Source: a bacterium (GTDB lineage: Bacteria > Patescibacteriota > Saccharimonadia > Saccharimonadales > UBA4665). Taken from it: 37,520 nucleotides of DNA. Below the pieces are notes generated by a model. That model worked only from the letters and a program-made list of their open reading frames with translations, made no database searches and had not been told where the DNA came from. Below, piece after piece: positions 35,542-37,520 of this stretch (the first letter of the stretch is position 1; every line of letters starts with the position of its first letter). Made by a program: the position numbers and the translations under genes. The stretch spans positions 1 to 37,520 of the forward strand of contig JAJYJU010000003.1 of NCBI GenBank assembly GCA_021789195.1, written 5' to 3'.

Positions 35542-37080
35542 TTAGAGACCAAAGGTTTTCTTGGTTTCCGCTTTTGCAGTACTAGATTGAGTTGGTGAAG
35601 TAGCTGCGGCTATAGAACTTCCAGCCATTGATGTTGGAGTAGTTTGGCCCCAGCCAGAATCAGCGGGGTTAGTTGTGATTGCAGGAGTAGTTGCAGCAAC
35701 CACAGTAGAATCAGTTGTAGGTGTGCTTGTAGCTGAAGGTACAGAGTATGCTTGATGTGGTGGATACCCAACTTGAGCTGTGTTATTAGAATTAGAATTG
35801 ACGGTGTAGCTACCCGCACCTACAACTGGAGTTGGCGTGAAGGTGGAAGAAGGTGAAGAACCAGCCGAGGATGCAGTATCAGCAACTGGCGAGGCGGCAC
35901 CGACAGGGAAGTTAGATGCACCGATAGTTGGCGGAGTTGGCGTGAAGGTGGAAGATGTACTGGCAACTGCGGCGGAAGATGTGCTTGAATCGGTAGCTTT
36001 TTTATTTTCTTCGAAACTCATAATATCTTGATGTCTTGCATCCATTCCTGGTGCGGCACCCAGATTATGTTCGAAAGTGGTAATATCTTGATGTCTTGCA
36101 TCCATTCCTGGAGCAACAGCTAAATTCTGTTCATTTGACACAATGTCTTGTCGTCGTGCGTCAAAACCTTGTGTAGCGGGAGAGGCTGAAGTTTTTTCGT
36201 CCAATACGTGCTTAATGGCTCCATTAATGTGACCCAAGTCAGTGTAAGTGCGCCCGTTAATAGTTACGCTATCAATAGCGCCTTGACCTCCGCTTAACCC
36301 GTTTCCGTTAAATTTAATTCCTGCAGAATTGTTGGTTAATTTATGTAGTACAGCAGGGTTGGAAATGTTGGTATGCAATGTATCCATTGCGTAGTTCCAT
36401 GGTAAGGTGTTGCCGGCAGTTGGCTTTATGTCAACATTATGCTGAATAGTAACAGTGTCGGCCGGTGATGAAACTCCTGACGTAAAACTATGACTTGCAG
36501 GAAGGCTACCGGCATGAGAATCAGCCTGCGATGATACTTCTGAAGTTAAACTACGCCCTGGTGAAAGGCTTGAATCTAGTGATGGAGTTTGGCCTGCAAG
36601 AGTATGATCCGGCGTAAGTCTGTCTAGTGTCGAAGCCCTAGCGGGATCTTTGGAACCGGTATAAAATGGAGAATCTTTAATTGCATCTGGTACAGGGGTA
36701 GCAAATAATGACGCCGGCGTAGAGTATACAGTGGGTGAAGCTGGACGTGTTAAGTCCTTAAGCTCGGCATTCATCGACATAGTTGACTGTGGTGAAGAAG
36801 GCATATGTTCAGTTGCTACACTTGGTGTGGGGCTATTTGCCTTTATATCCGAAACAGTCCACATTGATCCAATGGGAATACTATTGTCTTTTTCAATATT
36901 CTTTTCTAAATTTAGTACGTCTTTTTTAACTGTAGGTGTAAAAGTTCCATTTTGAGAATCGGCCAACGCTTGGCTGTTTATGCTCAATATCTCTTCAACT
37001 GCACCATTTGTTCCAAGGTTTTTTATATTAACATTTTTAGTAAACTTGCTTAATATGCTCTTTTTACCTGGAAAATTCAT
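35542..37080 (-). CDS. low-complexity Ser/Thr/Pro-rich protein with internal 20-aa repeats
   Basis: 'GMDARHQDIxxFExN' repeated; 'SSTFTPTP' repeats; predicted disordered. Confidence 0.75.
   Translation of the reverse strand: MNFPGKKSILSKFTKNVNIKNLGTNGAVEEILSINSQALADSQNGTFTPTVKKDVLNLEKNIEKDNSIPIGSMWTVSDIKANSPTPSVATEHMPSSPQSTMSMNAELKDLTRPASPTVYSTPASLFATPVPDAIKDSPFYTGSKDPARASTLDRLTPDHTLAGQTPSLDSSLSPGRSLTSEVSSQADSHAGSLPASHSFTSGVSSPADTVTIQHNVDIKPTAGNTLPWNYAMDTLHTNISNPAVLHKLTNNSAGIKFNGNGLSGGQGAIDSVTINGRTYTDLGHINGAIKHVLDEKTSASPATQGFDARRQDIVSNEQNLAVAPGMDARHQDITTFEHNLGAAPGMDARHQDIMSFEENKKATDSSTSSAAVASTSSTFTPTPPTIGASNFPVGAASPVADTASSAGSSPSSTFTPTPVVGAGSYTVNSNSNNTAQVGYPPHQAYSVPSATSTPTTDSTVVAATTPAITTNPADSGWGQTTPTSMAGSSIAAATSPTQSSTAKAETKKTFGL
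36018..36180 (-). repeat. tandem 60-nt (20-aa) coding repeat, about 3 copies
   Basis: TAATATCTTGATGTCTTGCATCCATTCCTGG at 36021 and 36081, diverged copy at 36141. Confidence 0.85.
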
Positions 37081-37152
37081 TTTATTTCTCTTTTTTTAGT
37101 TTCTAGATTTATACCGAATATTATACTTTAAAACATTAGCAACACAACTCTT

Positions 37153-37520
37153 TTATAGACCGCCTTCTCGGTTTAGCTCGTATAGGTATTTCTCAAGACC
37201 GCCGTATTCATTGACATCTCTCAATTTGCCTTTATCTAACACATATACCTTGCTCATAAGGCTTAATAAGGGAAGGCGGTGTGTAACTAATAGCACGGTC
37301 TTACCATTAATTAAATTACCTATGGATTTTTGAATGAACATTTCAGACTGAGCATCAAGTGCTGAAGTGGGCTCATCCAAACAAATAATCTGAGCATTTT
37401 TAACTAGCGCTCTAGCTATAGATATTCGTTGTTTCTGGCCACCACTTAAACTTGATCCGCCTTCGCCAACTACAGATGCACTTCCCATAGGCAGATTGGA
37501 TACAAATTCGTTAATGTTAG
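37153..37520 (-). CDS. ABC transporter ATP-binding domain, partial (continues past the window edge)
   Basis: 'GGSSLSGGQKQRISIARALVKNAQIICLDEPTSALDAQSE'; frame is open upstream of the listed Met. Confidence 0.9.
   Translation of the reverse strand, partial: NINEFVSNLPMGSASVVGEGGSSLSGGQKQRISIARALVKNAQIICLDEPTSALDAQSEMFIQKSIGNLINGKTVLLVTHRLPLLSLMSKVYVLDKGKLRDVNEYGGLEKYLYELNREGGL

Noticed and set aside
36018-36180. CRISPR array
   Set aside because: The regular 60-nt repeats are in-frame coding repeats without spacer-like unique segments; no cas genes in the window.
1-37520. Alternative genetic code (UGA recoded)
   Set aside because: Several genes end cleanly at TGA (for example 12429) with no conserved extension.

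Overview
The window looks like a small-genome bacterial chromosome segment, plausibly Patescibacteria/Saccharibacteria-like (inference from gene content and style; TGA is read as stop). Left flank (1-6900): housekeeping genes (atpB, an AtpZ/AtpI-like protein, glutaredoxin, CobA/CobO-like, diacylglycerol-kinase-like, GT2, GH-clan-A-like, smpB) ending in a complete tRNA-Asn(GUU). Island (~6950-26310): it begins directly after the tRNA and holds defence-type genes (HEPN-like proteins, a PIN-like protein, single-chain GmrSD, a C-protein-controlled type II restriction-modification system). It also holds an unusual nucleotide-chemistry cluster: SAM methyltransferase, CYTH-HD fusion, ADP-ribosyltransferase-like protein, stand-alone CYTH, AdkA-like kinase, NUDIX, and an NDK-like/kinase-fold fusion. 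A degraded tRNA-Asn-like 3' end followed by a hairpin lies at ~26270-26340. Right part: single-gene 'cassettes' (peptidase S51, CofE-like, frameshifted GNAT, several NUDIX), then ABC transporters, glutaredoxin, MazG-like, HAD and a low-complexity repeat protein. The best candidates for something undescribed are the CYTH/HD/ART/NDK-kinase cluster (19235-25831) and the tRNA-tail/leader repeats that may mark successive insertions. All family calls come from reading motifs by eye; no searches were run.
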